DNA from: Nonomuraea muscovyensis
Lineage (GTDB): Bacteria; Actinomycetota; Actinomycetes; Streptosporangiales; Streptosporangiaceae
Reading direction: 5' to 3'
DNA length: 64,000 nt
Assembly: GCF_014207745.1 (NCBI RefSeq)
Contig: NZ_JACHJB010000002.1
Span: 1,364,001 to 1,428,000 of the forward strand
Below, piece by piece: positions 33,828-42,122 of this stretch (position 1 is its first letter; each line of letters starts with the position of its first letter). The position numbers and the translations under genes are program-made. Under the pieces are notes generated by a model, which had not been told where the DNA came from, made no database searches, and was given only the letters and a program-made list of their open reading frames with translations.

Positions 33828-34009
33828 GAATCCGGGCGGGTGTGCCTCCCGGCCGCACCCGGCGTCAGAGGACATGGGGGCTCCACCCCCCTCGCGGCCC
33901 CTCCGGTGCGTCCCGTCACGGCTCACCCGACCCGCCTTGTCGGCCAGGGTTCGCCGGGCCGTCCACTCCGCGTCACCGGCAGGTGCGGGGAGTGTGCGGA
34001 CAATCACGC

Positions 34010-34990
34010 ATGCGCACAACCCTCCTCGCGGCGGCGCTCGCCGCCGCCTCCCTGGCCGCCTCCGTCGTGGTCCCCTCCACGGCGCACGCCGCATCGCCGG
34101 CCGGGTCACCCGCCGATGGGCAGGCGGTCTCCTTCGCCCTGATCGGCGACACCCCCTACGGCGACGCCCAGCAGGCCGCCCTCCCTGCCCTGGTCGAGGC
34201 CGTCGACGCCGACCCGGGCGTCAGGTTCGTCCTGCACGCGGGAGACGTCAAGAACGGCTCCTCCACCTGCGACGACGCCCGCTTCGCCACTCTGGCGAAG
34301 CTGTTCGGCACGTTCGACGACCCGTTCGTGCTGACCCCCGGCGACAACGAGTGGACCGACTGCCACCGCCCCGCCGCCGGGAGCTACCTGCCCACCGAAC
34401 GGCTCCAGGCCGTCCGCCGCGTCTTCTTCCCGGTCGCCGGGCGGACGCTCGGCGGGCACCCCATGGGCGTGCGAACCCAGGCCCGCGACCCGCGTCACCG
34501 CGACTACCGGGAGAACGTGCTGTTCACGCGGGGCCGGGTGGTGTTCGCGACCGTCCACGTGGTCGGCAGCGAGAACGGGCTCGCCCCCTGGACCGGGCTG
34601 GCCGGCGGCGACCGGCCCGAGGAGCGCACGGCCGAAGTGGCGGCCCGCACCGCGGCCGCGCTCGACTGGATCGACACCGCCTTCGCCACGGCGACCCGCA
34701 CCCGGGCGCCCGGAGTGCTGCTGATGATGCAGGCCGAGCCGCTGGACACCCCTGGCTTCGCCCGGATCCGGGCCCGGATCGCGGAGCGGTCCCGCGCGTA
34801 CGGCAAGCCGGTGCTGCTGGTCCACGGCGACGAGCACGTCTACGAGGAGGAGCGCGGCTACGCCGGGGTGCCCAACCTCACCCGGCTGGAGACGTTCGGC
34901 GACACCGCCACCTCCTGGTTGCGGGTCACCGCCGACCCGGCGGCCCGGGGCGTCTTCTCCTGGGAGCCGCGCACCGTGGCGGCCGGCTGA
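34010..34990 (+). CDS. secreted metallophosphoesterase
   Basis: A 326-residue exported protein with signal peptide MRTTLLAAALAAASLAASVV ending near THA-A. Calcineurin-type motifs are present: LIGDTPYGD, HAGDVKNG, TPGDNEWTDC and, after a long insertion, LVHGDEHVYEEERG. The usual GNH-E is replaced by GDNEW, as in the actinobacterial branch of secreted phosphoesterases of about 320-350 residues. The ATG at 34010 is chosen because the signal peptide starts there; in-frame codons extend left to 33842 without protein character. It is divergent from the MFS operon with the 25-bp palindrome between. Confidence 0.82.
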   Translation: MRTTLLAAALAAASLAASVVVPSTAHAASPAGSPADGQAVSFALIGDTPYGDAQQAALPALVEAVDADPGVRFVLHAGDVKNGSSTCDDARFATLAKLFGTFDDPFVLTPGDNEWTDCHRPAAGSYLPTERLQAVRRVFFPVAGRTLGGHPMGVRTQARDPRHRDYRENVLFTRGRVVFATVHVVGSENGLAPWTGLAGGDRPEERTAEVAARTAAALDWIDTAFATATRTRAPGVLLMMQAEPLDTPGFARIRARIAERSRAYGKPVLLVHGDEHVYEEERGYAGVPNLTRLETFGDTATSWLRVTADPAARGVFSWEPRTVAAG

Positions 34991-35355
34991 CCACGCCCCG
35001 CCTGAGCCCCCGCCCCTGAGCCCCGCCGCCTGTCCCGGTGGTGCGGCTCAGGGCGGCCGGACGTCCCGGCGACCGGTCGCGGGACGCCGGTGAACGGCGG
35101 TGACGGCGGTGCGGTGCCGGGCTCCCGCCCGTCGAGCACGGCCACCAGCGCGTCCTCGTCGTGGATCGGAATGCCGCGCACCGCCGCCGGACCCGCCTTG
35201 GCCCCCGACCTGGCCCCGGCGAAGACCAGGTCCGTCTTCGCCGACACCGACGCGGTCACCTTCGCGCCCAGCGCCTCCAGGCCGCGCTTGGCCTCGTCCT
35301 TCGAAAGCCGGTCGAACCGCCCGGCCAGCACGATCGTGCTGCCACTGATGATCAT
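34858..35355 (-). CDS. BRCT domain protein
   Basis: A 165-residue frame starting MIISGSTIVLAGRFDRLSKDEAKRGLEALGAKVTASVSAKTDLVFAGARSG: a single BRCT domain (residues 5-80) like the one at the end of bacterial NAD-dependent DNA ligase. The C-terminal half is Pro/Arg/Gly-rich without pattern and overlaps the convergent phosphoesterase gene by 133 bp, so the natural C-terminus may be shorter through an undetected frameshift, or it is a disordered tail. The BRCT fold binds DNA ends or phosphopeptides; the role here is unknown. Confidence 0.6.
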   Translation of the reverse strand: MIISGSTIVLAGRFDRLSKDEAKRGLEALGAKVTASVSAKTDLVFAGARSGAKAGPAAVRGIPIHDEDALVAVLDGREPGTAPPSPPFTGVPRPVAGTSGRPEPHHRDRRRGSGAGAQAGRGQPAATVRGSQEKTPRAAGSAVTRNQEVAVSPNVSSRVRLGTPA

Positions 35356-35586
35356 GCCAGGCGACCGTAGTGGACATGACCGACACTTCGCCTCCTGTTC
35401 GCCCGGAACGACCGACGCCGCCTCAGACCCGCACCAGAGCCGTTCGCCCTCCCGGGCACGGTCGGCCCGCAGAGCCCGCAGCGGGTGTGCCGGTCGGCGT
35501 GGGCCCGATCTGGCCGCGCAGGCCGGGGCAACCGGCGGCGGGACACACACGACCGTGCCCCGCCCTCCGGCCCCCACCGGACCGGT

Positions 35587-36066
35587 CTACGTCCACTGCT
35601 CGGCCGCAGACCTGCCGGGCAGCGGCTTGCCGATGAGGGCGAGGGGGACGAAGAAGCAGACCTGGCCGATCGCCATCGTCAACGTGGTGAGCGCCTTGTC
35701 GTCGTAGTGCTCCGACGCCTGGGCGTACAGATCGTCGGACACGCGCTCACCGTGCGGGTTCGGGGTGAGGACGGCCTCCGCCAGGGCCAGCGCTGAGCGC
35801 TCGGCGTCGGTGAAGTACGGCGCGTCCCGCCAGGACGCCACGGCGGCGATCCGCTCCTCGGACTCCCCCGCCCTGCGCAGGTTGCCGCTGTGCAGGACCG
35901 CCAGGTACGTGCTGCCGACGAGCTGGCCGGCGCGCAGCTGCATCAGGCCGATCGTGGACTGCGGCACCGATCCGTTGCCCGTGGCCTTGAACAGGGCTCC
36001 GCCGATCTCCGCCAGGTCGGGGACGAACGTGACGGGGTTGGGCAGGCGCGATCCCTTGGCTTCCAT
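35587..36066 (-). CDS. AhpD/carboxymuconolactone decarboxylase-like protein lacking the CxxC
   Basis: A 159-residue all-helical protein of the CMD/AhpD family: LFKATGNGSVPQSTIGLMQLRAGQLVGSTYLAVLHSGNLRRAG followed by ERIAAVASWRDAPYFTDAERSALALAEAVL. In typical members the position corresponding to VGSTYLAVLH reads as a C-x-x-C-x-x-x-H peroxidase centre; here Ser and Leu replace both cysteines while the His is kept. It is therefore unlikely to be a thiol peroxidase and may have a decarboxylase-like or non-catalytic role. It is divergent from a TetR gene with ACCGATCGGT (36160-36169) between them. Confidence 0.78.
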   Translation of the reverse strand: MEAKGSRLPNPVTFVPDLAEIGGALFKATGNGSVPQSTIGLMQLRAGQLVGSTYLAVLHSGNLRRAGESEERIAAVASWRDAPYFTDAERSALALAEAVLTPNPHGERVSDDLYAQASEHYDDKALTTLTMAIGQVCFFVPLALIGKPLPGRSAAEQWT

Positions 36067-36181
36067 GACGGTCTTCCTTCCAGGGTGAACGTCCGGGGTG
36101 AACGTCGTCGCCGCTATGACGGATCAGGACGGGTGAAGGTGACCGGCGCATCATGGCGAACCGATCGGTACGATCCGAGGC

Positions 36182-36769
36182 ATGCCGGTTGAGAAGGGCG
36201 CGACCCTCGACCCCGCGCGGACGCGCGAGGGAATCCTCCAGTTGGCCACCGAGGTGCTCTACGAACGCGGCCTCGACCGGGTCGGCGTGGCCGAGCTGTG
36301 CGAGCGGGCGGGCGTGTCGAAGGAGACGCTGTACCGGCACTTCGGCTCCAAGGACGGGCTCGTGCGGGCGATGCTGGAAGCCCGCAGCGACCGGGTGTCG
36401 GCGTGGCTGCGCGCTGCCGTCGCGGCCGCGGGACCCGATCCCGCCACCCAGGTGGCGGCGGCGTTCGACGCGCTGGGGCGGTGGTACGCCGAGCCGGGGT
36501 TCCGGGGTTGTGCGATCGTGAACGCGTCGGTCCAGCGTCATGACGGGCACGCCCGCGAGCTGGCGGCCCGGCACCTCGACCGGCACCTGGAGCTCCTGTC
36601 CGGCATCGCGGCCCGCGCCGGGGCGGCCGACCCGCCCGCGCTCGCCCGGCAACTGCTCATGCTGGTGGAGGGAGCCACCGTGGTCGCCGATCACCACGGC
36701 GTTCCCGGCGCGGCCGAGCAGGCGCGCGAGGCCGCGCTGGCCCTCCTCCGCGCGGCCACCGGCAGGTGA
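36182..36769 (+). CDS. TetR/AcrR family regulator
   Basis: A 195-residue repressor with the helix-turn-helix VGVAELCERAGVSKETLYRHFGSKDGLVRAMLEARSD at residues about 38-72 and a C-terminal domain containing FRGCAIVNASVQ, a signature of the TetR group with C-terminal domain TetR_C_16-like that regulates CMD/AhpD or transporter genes. It is divergent from the CMD-like gene, the likely target; a short palindrome ACCGATCGGT lies 13 bp before its ATG. The next TetR gene begins a few bases after its stop. Confidence 0.83.
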   Translation: MPVEKGATLDPARTREGILQLATEVLYERGLDRVGVAELCERAGVSKETLYRHFGSKDGLVRAMLEARSDRVSAWLRAAVAAAGPDPATQVAAAFDALGRWYAEPGFRGCAIVNASVQRHDGHARELAARHLDRHLELLSGIAARAGAADPPALARQLLMLVEGATVVADHHGVPGAAEQAREAALALLRAATGR

Positions 36770-36813
36770 GCGTGCGCTCCGGCGGGAGCCCGATACCCTT
36801 ACGGCGTACGGAG

Positions 36814-37647
36814 ATGAGGGGGGCGGACGTGGCGGTCTTCGCCGGCCAGGGGGACACGCGCCGATCGATGGCGCTGCTGTGGCGCGCCGGAGCCGCACCG
36901 GGCGGTGACGGGGGCGCGCGGCCCGGGCCGAAGCCGGGGCTGACCATCGACATGATCGTGGACGCGGCCATCGCCGTGGCCGACGAGCAGGGCATGGCGG
37001 CGCTGTCCATGCGGGCCGTGGGCGAGCGGCTCGGCCGGACGGCCATGGCGCTCTACACGTATGTGCCGGGCAAGGGCGAACTGCTGGACCTCATGTACGA
37101 CCAGGTGCACGCCGAGCTGCCCACCGGCTACGACCTGGGGCGGGGCTGGCGGAAGGCCGTCACCGCGTGGGCGCAGGACGTGTGCGAGCTGTACCTGCGC
37201 CACCCGTGGACGCTCCAGGTGTCGCAGGTCCGGCCGGTGCTGGGGCCCCACGAGTACGCGATGCTCGACACGCTGCTGCGCCTCCTGCGCGCGACCGGGC
37301 TCGGCCGTGAGCCGCTGCGGAGCCTGGTGGGGACGCTGTTCCACTTCATCCGGGGCGCCGCCGCGACGATCGCCGAGTCCCGGCAGGCCGCGACGGCGAC
37401 GGGCGTGGGCGACCGGGAGTGGTGGCTCGACCGCGCCGGGATGCTGAAGGAGGTGGCGCCGGACTTCGCCGACCGGTTCCCGGAGGTGGTGTGGCTGGAG
37501 AGCGAGCCGTCGCCCTCCCCGCCGGAGTTGGACGAGCCGCCGCCCTCCCCGCCCGGCGAGGGCGGCCCCTACTTGGAGCCCGCGGCGAGGAGAACCTTCC
37601 TGGCCGGGCTCGGGCTCATCCTGGACGGCGTCGAAGCCGCCAGATAA
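36814..37647 (+). CDS. TetR family regulator, TetR_C-type sensor domain
   Basis: A 277-residue regulator with an unusual N-terminal extension, then the helix-turn-helix LTIDMIVDAAIAVADEQGMAALSMRAVGERLGRTAMALYTYVPGKGELLDLMYDQV. The ALYTYVPGK third helix and long C-terminal domain (WRKAVTAWAQDVCELYLRHPW) match the TetR(B)-like C-terminal class used by tetracycline and antibiotic sensors. ATG 36814 follows ACGGAG; an in-frame GTG at 36766 overlaps the previous stop. The insertion PSPSPPELDEPPPSPPGEGG is disordered. It lies behind another TetR gene in the same direction and 150 bp before a methyltransferase; its target is not evident. Confidence 0.82.
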   Translation: MRGADVAVFAGQGDTRRSMALLWRAGAAPGGDGGARPGPKPGLTIDMIVDAAIAVADEQGMAALSMRAVGERLGRTAMALYTYVPGKGELLDLMYDQVHAELPTGYDLGRGWRKAVTAWAQDVCELYLRHPWTLQVSQVRPVLGPHEYAMLDTLLRLLRATGLGREPLRSLVGTLFHFIRGAAATIAESRQAATATGVGDREWWLDRAGMLKEVAPDFADRFPEVVWLESEPSPSPPELDEPPPSPPGEGGPYLEPAARRTFLAGLGLILDGVEAAR

Positions 37648-37796
37648 CCCCAGGTCAGGGCTGTTGCGGTGGTGGCCTCCCGGCTAGCGTTGGCCGTAGA
37701 GGGCAGGCCCGGCGCCGGCGTTGTGCGTGCTTTCCCGGCGGCCGGGCGCGCGCCACCGATGCCGGCGGCGCCTGTTTCGGTTCAGGGGGGATCGTC

Positions 37797-38894
37797 ATGA
37801 ACACCGTCGACGCCTACGGCGACACCGACCGCACCAGCCGTCTCGCCGACCGCCTGTTCTCGGCCGCGCTCGGCGCGATCGAGCTCTACTCCGTCTATCT
37901 GGGCAGCGAGCTCGGCCTGTACCGGGTGCTGCGGGAGCAGGGTCCGCTGACGGCCGCGGAGCTGAGCGAACACGCCGGGATCGCGCCACGGTACGCCGTC
38001 GAGTGGCTGGAGCAGCAGGCCGTGGCGGGGTTCCTGGAGACGGACCCGGATCTGCCCGCCGACGAGCGCCGCTACCGGCTGGACCCGGCGCACGCCCGCG
38101 TCCTGCTGGAGGCCGAGGACCCCGCGCACCTCGCGCCGTTCGCCCACCTGCTCGCCGGTGTCGGCGGCGTGATCACGGAGGTGGCTCAGGCGTACCGCAC
38201 AGGCGCGGGTGTCCCCTACGAGTCGTACGGCGCCCCGTTCCGCTACGGGCAGGGCCACATGAACCGGCCGGCCTTCACCCACGAGCTGCCCACCGACTGG
38301 CTGGCCGCCATGCCCGACATCGTCGCCCGCCTGCGGGACGCGCCGCACCCGCGCATCGCCGACGCCGGGTGCGGGCAAGGATGGTCGACGATCGCGCTGG
38401 CGCGCGCTTTCCCGAACGCGCTGGTGGACGGGGTGGACGCGGACGCCGCGTCCATCGCCGACGCGCGGGTCCACGCCGAGCGCGCCGGCGTGGACGACCA
38501 CGTGCGGCTGATGCACGGCGACGCCGCCCGGCTGCCGGAGACCGGCCCGTACGACCTGGTCGTCGTCCTGGAGGCGCTGCACGACCTGGCCCGGCCGGTG
38601 GAGTTCCTGCGGGCGGCGCGTGAGTCGCTCGCGGCGGGCGGCGCCGTGCTGGTGGTGGACGAGCGGGTGGCCGACGGGTTCACGGCGCCCGGGGACGAGG
38701 TGGAGCGGATGATGTACGGCTGGAGCGTCACGCACTGCCTGCCGACCCAGCTCGTCGAGCAGCCGTCGGCGGCCACCGGCACGGTGCTGCGCGCGGACCG
38801 GGTCCGCGCGTACGCGGACGAGGCCGGCTTCTCGGCGTGCACGGTGCTGCCGGTGGAGAACGACTTCTTCCGGCTCTACCGGCTCGACGGCTGA
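37797..38894 (+). CDS. SAM-dependent methyltransferase with winged-helix N-terminus
   Basis: A 365-residue enzyme. The N-terminal 100 residues form a winged-helix dimerisation domain (YSVYLGSELGLYRVLREQGPLTAAELSEHAGIAPRYAVEWLEQQA), and the Rossmann methyltransferase domain shows motif I ADAGCGQGWSTIALARAFP, motif II VDGVDADAASI and the later PYDLVVVLEALHDLARP. It resembles small-molecule O/N-methyltransferases with an appended winged helix; the substrate is unknown. The ATG at 37797 follows AGGGGGG. The 3' end overlaps the convergent DUF4180 gene by 19 bp. Confidence 0.82.
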   Translation: MNTVDAYGDTDRTSRLADRLFSAALGAIELYSVYLGSELGLYRVLREQGPLTAAELSEHAGIAPRYAVEWLEQQAVAGFLETDPDLPADERRYRLDPAHARVLLEAEDPAHLAPFAHLLAGVGGVITEVAQAYRTGAGVPYESYGAPFRYGQGHMNRPAFTHELPTDWLAAMPDIVARLRDAPHPRIADAGCGQGWSTIALARAFPNALVDGVDADAASIADARVHAERAGVDDHVRLMHGDAARLPETGPYDLVVVLEALHDLARPVEFLRAARESLAAGGAVLVVDERVADGFTAPGDEVERMMYGWSVTHCLPTQLVEQPSAATGTVLRADRVRAYADEAGFSACTVLPVENDFFRLYRLDG

Positions 38895-39253
38895 CCCGCG
38901 CCCGCCTCGCCGACGGCCGGGCCGAGGCGCGCCGTCAGCTCCGCCAGGTCGCCGACGAACCAGAGGTGGGTTCCCCGGTTCGACTCGTACACCCATGCTT
39001 GCAAGGCGGAGCTCGCGGCGGTGTGGCGGCTGACGTCACCGACGATCGCCAGCCCGATGCGGTAGTTCGTAAACTTCTGCACCATCTCGCCCGCCACGCC
39101 GGTACGCAGCCGGAAGAAGTCGTCGTGCAGCCGGTGGGCGGGCACGGCCACCCAGGCGGCTCCCGCCTCCCAGGCGGCGGCGATGAGGTCGAGGGCGTCG
39201 CTCGTACTGCGGAGCGGCTCCCCCTCCCCCTCGTAGACGTGGACCGTCTCCAT
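38876..39253 (-). CDS. DUF4180 protein
   Basis: A 125-residue protein with the family N-terminus VHVYEGEGEPLRSTSDALDLIAAAWEAGAAWVAVPAHRLHDDFFRLRTGVAGEMVQKFTNYRIGLAIVGDV, corresponding to DUF4180, a small alpha/beta domain often seen near PadR or TetR regulators and of unknown function. It has a good ribosome binding site (GAAGGAAGG). An 8+8 inverted repeat lies upstream at 39265-39294. The stop falls inside the end of the convergent methyltransferase gene. Confidence 0.8.
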   Translation of the reverse strand: METVHVYEGEGEPLRSTSDALDLIAAAWEAGAAWVAVPAHRLHDDFFRLRTGVAGEMVQKFTNYRIGLAIVGDVSRHTAASSALQAWVYESNRGTHLWFVGDLAELTARLGPAVGEAGAGQPSSR

Positions 39254-39264
39254 GAAGGCACCTT

Positions 39265-39294
39265 CCTTCCCTATAAGGACCCTGAAAGGGAAGG
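39265..39294. promoter_or_regulatory. inverted repeat upstream of DUF4180
   Basis: CCTTCCCT and AGGGAAGG are perfectly complementary around a 14-nt centre, 11 bp upstream of the DUF4180 start. It could be an operator or a mRNA leader hairpin. Between it and 39521 I see no gene. Confidence 0.4.
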
Positions 39295-39521
39295 ATAGGG
39301 GAGCATAAGGGAGTAGTCACCTCTGAGGCGCAAGGCCGGCGGTCGCCGTCCACGCCTGGATCAATGAGTGCGGCAAGGAGAGCCCATCGCCAGGCACCTG
39401 GGTCGGGGCGGGCCGCCCGTCCGCGACGCGAGCCCGCGGTGGCGGGCCCCGACCGCGGCGGGTATCAGGGCGCGCAAGCGGCCTCGGAGATCGATCCGGC
39501 GACGGGGGACCCGCCGGAACG

Positions 39522-40256
39522 TCAGTCGGCGTACAGGCGTTCCAGCCACGCACCCCACGCCGCCTCGGCGGGGTCGCCGGAGAAGACGTGGTGTGAGGCC
39601 ATCATGAAACCGGGGAAGCCCTGCAGGAACCGCAGCAGCGCATCGGGCGTGCGGACGCCGACCGTCTGGGCGTTGGCGAAGTAGACGACGCCCTCCACCG
39701 GCGGCAACCCGGCCGGGGCGATCTTGACCTGGTCGCCGCGGGCGGGCGGCGACGGCAGGCCCAGCTCGCCGTGCAGCACCTGCCAGGCGCGCGGCCAGTC
39801 GCGGACCGGCGGGCCGAACGCGGTGACGGGTGTCGCCGTGCGGCCACGGAAGTGGGTGAGGTACTCGACCAGCGTCGCGAAGAACATGGCCAGCCCGTGG
39901 GACATCGCCTCGTACTCCGACTCCCAGTCGTCGCCCGGCAGGAAGCCGCTCGTCACCAGGCGCACCAGCGCGCCGCCCTGGTCGCGGCCCTCGACGAGGA
40001 ACTCGTAGGCGACGAACCGGCCGCCCTCCCCCACGGCGCTGGTGTGCGCGAGCCGGCCCGGCGGCTCGGCGGCCGTGATGGTGGAGTCGGGCAGGGCTCC
40101 GCCGCCGAACGCGGTGCGCACCACGCCGTCGCGGCCGACCTCGGTGCGGCCCATGAACCAGGAGTCGATGCCGGGACCGGTGGCGATGGCCTGCCACACC
40201 TCCTCGGGCGTGACGTCGACCAGGGCCTCCTGGGGCAGCTCGAACTCGTGGCCCAT
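39522..40256 (-). CDS. SRPBCC/AHSA1 domain protein
   Basis: A 244-residue START-like protein: FELPQEALVDVTPEEVWQAIATGPGIDSWFMGRTEV at the N-terminus is the AHSA1/SRPBCC start, with a hydrophobic cavity fold throughout (AHTSAVGEGGRFVAYEFLVEG, YEAMSHGLAMFFATLVEYLTHF). It lies one base downstream of the ArsR regulator gene, forming the common ArsR + SRPBCC pair. Such proteins bind lipophilic ligands or act as cofactors; the exact role is unknown. Confidence 0.82.
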   Translation of the reverse strand: MGHEFELPQEALVDVTPEEVWQAIATGPGIDSWFMGRTEVGRDGVVRTAFGGGALPDSTITAAEPPGRLAHTSAVGEGGRFVAYEFLVEGRDQGGALVRLVTSGFLPGDDWESEYEAMSHGLAMFFATLVEYLTHFRGRTATPVTAFGPPVRDWPRAWQVLHGELGLPSPPARGDQVKIAPAGLPPVEGVVYFANAQTVGVRTPDALLRFLQGFPGFMMASHHVFSGDPAEAAWGAWLERLYAD

Positions 40257-40257
40257 C

Positions 40258-40881
40258 TCAGCCCTCCTCGCCGGGCGACGGCCGGCCGCCCCGCCGGGCG
40301 GCAGGGGGCACGGCGGGGTGGACGGCGACGACGAGCCGGTGGTCGCGCCCGCCCGGCGCGCTCTCGTCGTGGTACTTGCTCACCAGCGCGGTCACGCAGG
40401 CCGTCAGCTCCTCGGCGAACGCCGACCGGTCGGCCGCCGAGGCGAACCGCACCTGCCCGTCGATCGCGAACGTCGCCAGCCGCTTGTGCTCCCTGACCGC
40501 GCCGGTGACCAGCTCGCCGACGTCGCGGACGAGCTGGGCGGCGAGGGCGAGCAGCCAGCCCGCCGACAGCCGGTCGGGCGACCTGGCCGGGTCGGGCTGG
40601 ACCGCGGCCAGGGCCGTCGGGGAGATCACGAACGAGGAGGCGGTGGCCCGCATGACGCGCTCGGTGACGTTGCCCTTGCGGCGTTCCTCGACGAGCTCGA
40701 CCAGGCCGTGCTTCTCCAGGGTCCTCAGGTGGTAGTTGACCTTCTGGCGGGCCAGGCCGACCTTGGCGGCCAGCGAGGTGGCCGATCCAGGCTCCACCAG
40801 CTCCGCCAGAAGCCTCGACCGCATGGGGTCGAGGGACGCCTCGGCCGCAGCCGGGTCTTCGATCACCGCGACTTCCTGCAT
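40258..40881 (-). CDS. ArsR-family winged-helix regulator
   Basis: A 207-residue protein with an N-terminal winged helix (MRSRLLAELVEPGSATSLAAKVGLARQKVNYHLRTLEKHGLVELVEERRKGNVTERVMRAT) and a longer C-terminal sensor region (residues 85-190). It lacks the CxC metal site of classic ArsR proteins, so it likely senses an organic ligand. It shares one transcript with the SRPBCC gene. The perfect palindrome TTTGTCAAGACAAA at 40909-40922 overlaps its promoter and is probably its own operator. Confidence 0.83.
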   Translation of the reverse strand: MQEVAVIEDPAAAEASLDPMRSRLLAELVEPGSATSLAAKVGLARQKVNYHLRTLEKHGLVELVEERRKGNVTERVMRATASSFVISPTALAAVQPDPARSPDRLSAGWLLALAAQLVRDVGELVTGAVREHKRLATFAIDGQVRFASAADRSAFAEELTACVTALVSKYHDESAPGGRDHRLVVAVHPAVPPAARRGGRPSPGEEG

Positions 40882-40908
40882 GACCGAACGATCGCACCGA
40901 AAAAATTA

Positions 40909-40922
40909 TTTGTCAAGACAAA
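40909..40922. promoter_or_regulatory. ArsR-type operator
   Basis: TTTGTC-AA-GACAAA, a perfect 6+6 palindrome in an AT-rich patch 28 bp upstream of the ArsR start and 44 bp upstream of the divergent deaminase. It probably mediates autorepression. Confidence 0.65.
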
Positions 40923-40965
40923 ACGAGGTGCGTGATGGCTTCCTGCCAGCCTAAGGTGCGGGCAC

Positions 40966-41973
40966 GTGAAGGACATCGTGAGGGGCACCGTGCAGGACAC
41001 CGCGAGGGACACCGCCGGCGAGGGCGGCCTCAGGGACGTCGCGCGGCTGCCCAAGGCCCATCTGCACGTCCACCTGGAGAGCACCGTGCGGCCGCGGACC
41101 GTGCGCGAGCTGGGCGGGCCGCCCGAGCCCGAGGGACCGTTCCGGAGCTTCCGGGAGTTCGCCGACCATCGGGCGCGGGTGCGCGAACGGCTGGTCGCCG
41201 CCGAGCATTTCAGGCGGGTGGCGCTGGAGTTCTGCGAGGACGAGGCCGCCCAGGGCACCCGCTACGCGGAGGTGACGTTCACCGCCGCCTCGCACGGCGA
41301 GCGGGTCGGGAAGCTGGAGATGCCGCTGGAGGCGGTGCTGGACGGGCTGGCCGAGGGGTCCGCGAGGTACGGGATCACCTGCCGGGTGCTGCTCGACCAC
41401 TCAAGGCGGCGGCCCGTCGAGCGGCTCCGGCGAACTCTGGAGCTGGCCCTGCGCTACGACGAGGTGATCGGCCTCGGGCTGGCGGGCGACGAGAGTCACC
41501 CGCTGGCGCCGTTCGCGGAGGTGCTGGACGCCGCCGGGGACGCGGGGCTGCGCCTGGTGCACCACGCGGGCGAGACGGCCGGGCCGGCCAGCATCCGCGA
41601 GGCCCTCACCGTCGGCCATGCCGAACGGCTCGGTCACGGCATCCGGGTCCTCGACGACGCCGCGCTGGTGGCGCGGGTGCGGGAGCTGCGGATCCCGCTG
41701 GAGGTGTGCCCGACGTCCAACGTGCTGCTCGGGCTGGTGCCGTCGCTGCGCGAGCACCCGCTGCCCCGGTTGCGTGCCGCCGGGCTGGTCGTGACGGTCA
41801 ACACCGACGGGGAGACGGCGCTGGCCGAGGAGTACGCCCGGCTGCGGGAGGTCTTCGGGTACGGCGACGCGGAGCTGGCCAAGCTGGCCCGCGCCTCGAT
41901 CGAGGCGTCGTTCGCGCCGGACGAGGTGAAGGCGCGGCTGCGGGGTGAGGTGGACGAGTGGCTGGCCACCTGA
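40966..41973 (+). CDS. adenosine-deaminase-like amidohydrolase with altered substrate pocket
   Basis: A 335-residue TIM-barrel amidohydrolase of the adenosine/AMP deaminase group: the metal-binding motif is HLHVHLES (His34, His36), then VHHAGET (metal His and catalytic Glu), LGHGIR (catalytic His) and NTDGET (metal Asp). Two positions that contact the nucleoside in true adenosine deaminases differ: the D-G after HVHL is E-S, and the Asp-Asp of NTDDP is Asp-Gly. The catalytic centre is intact, so it is probably a deaminase for another substrate, such as a modified nucleoside or aminodeoxyfutalosine-like compound (inference). Start GTG 40966 is uncertain; in-frame GTG codons follow. Confidence 0.78.
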   Translation: MKDIVRGTVQDTARDTAGEGGLRDVARLPKAHLHVHLESTVRPRTVRELGGPPEPEGPFRSFREFADHRARVRERLVAAEHFRRVALEFCEDEAAQGTRYAEVTFTAASHGERVGKLEMPLEAVLDGLAEGSARYGITCRVLLDHSRRRPVERLRRTLELALRYDEVIGLGLAGDESHPLAPFAEVLDAAGDAGLRLVHHAGETAGPASIREALTVGHAERLGHGIRVLDDAALVARVRELRIPLEVCPTSNVLLGLVPSLREHPLPRLRAAGLVVTVNTDGETALAEEYARLREVFGYGDAELAKLARASIEASFAPDEVKARLRGEVDEWLAT

Positions 41974-42122
41974 CGGCTGGTCCGGCCTCCTGACGCACCG
42001 CCGCCGGGGCATGGGCGGGCGCGGCGGGGGCCTGCGGCCCTGCGGGCTCACCGGGTCGCGGTGGTGGCCTACGGGGACCCCGGGTGGGGATGGCCGGGCG
42101 GGGTGCGGGAGCATGGTCGGCG

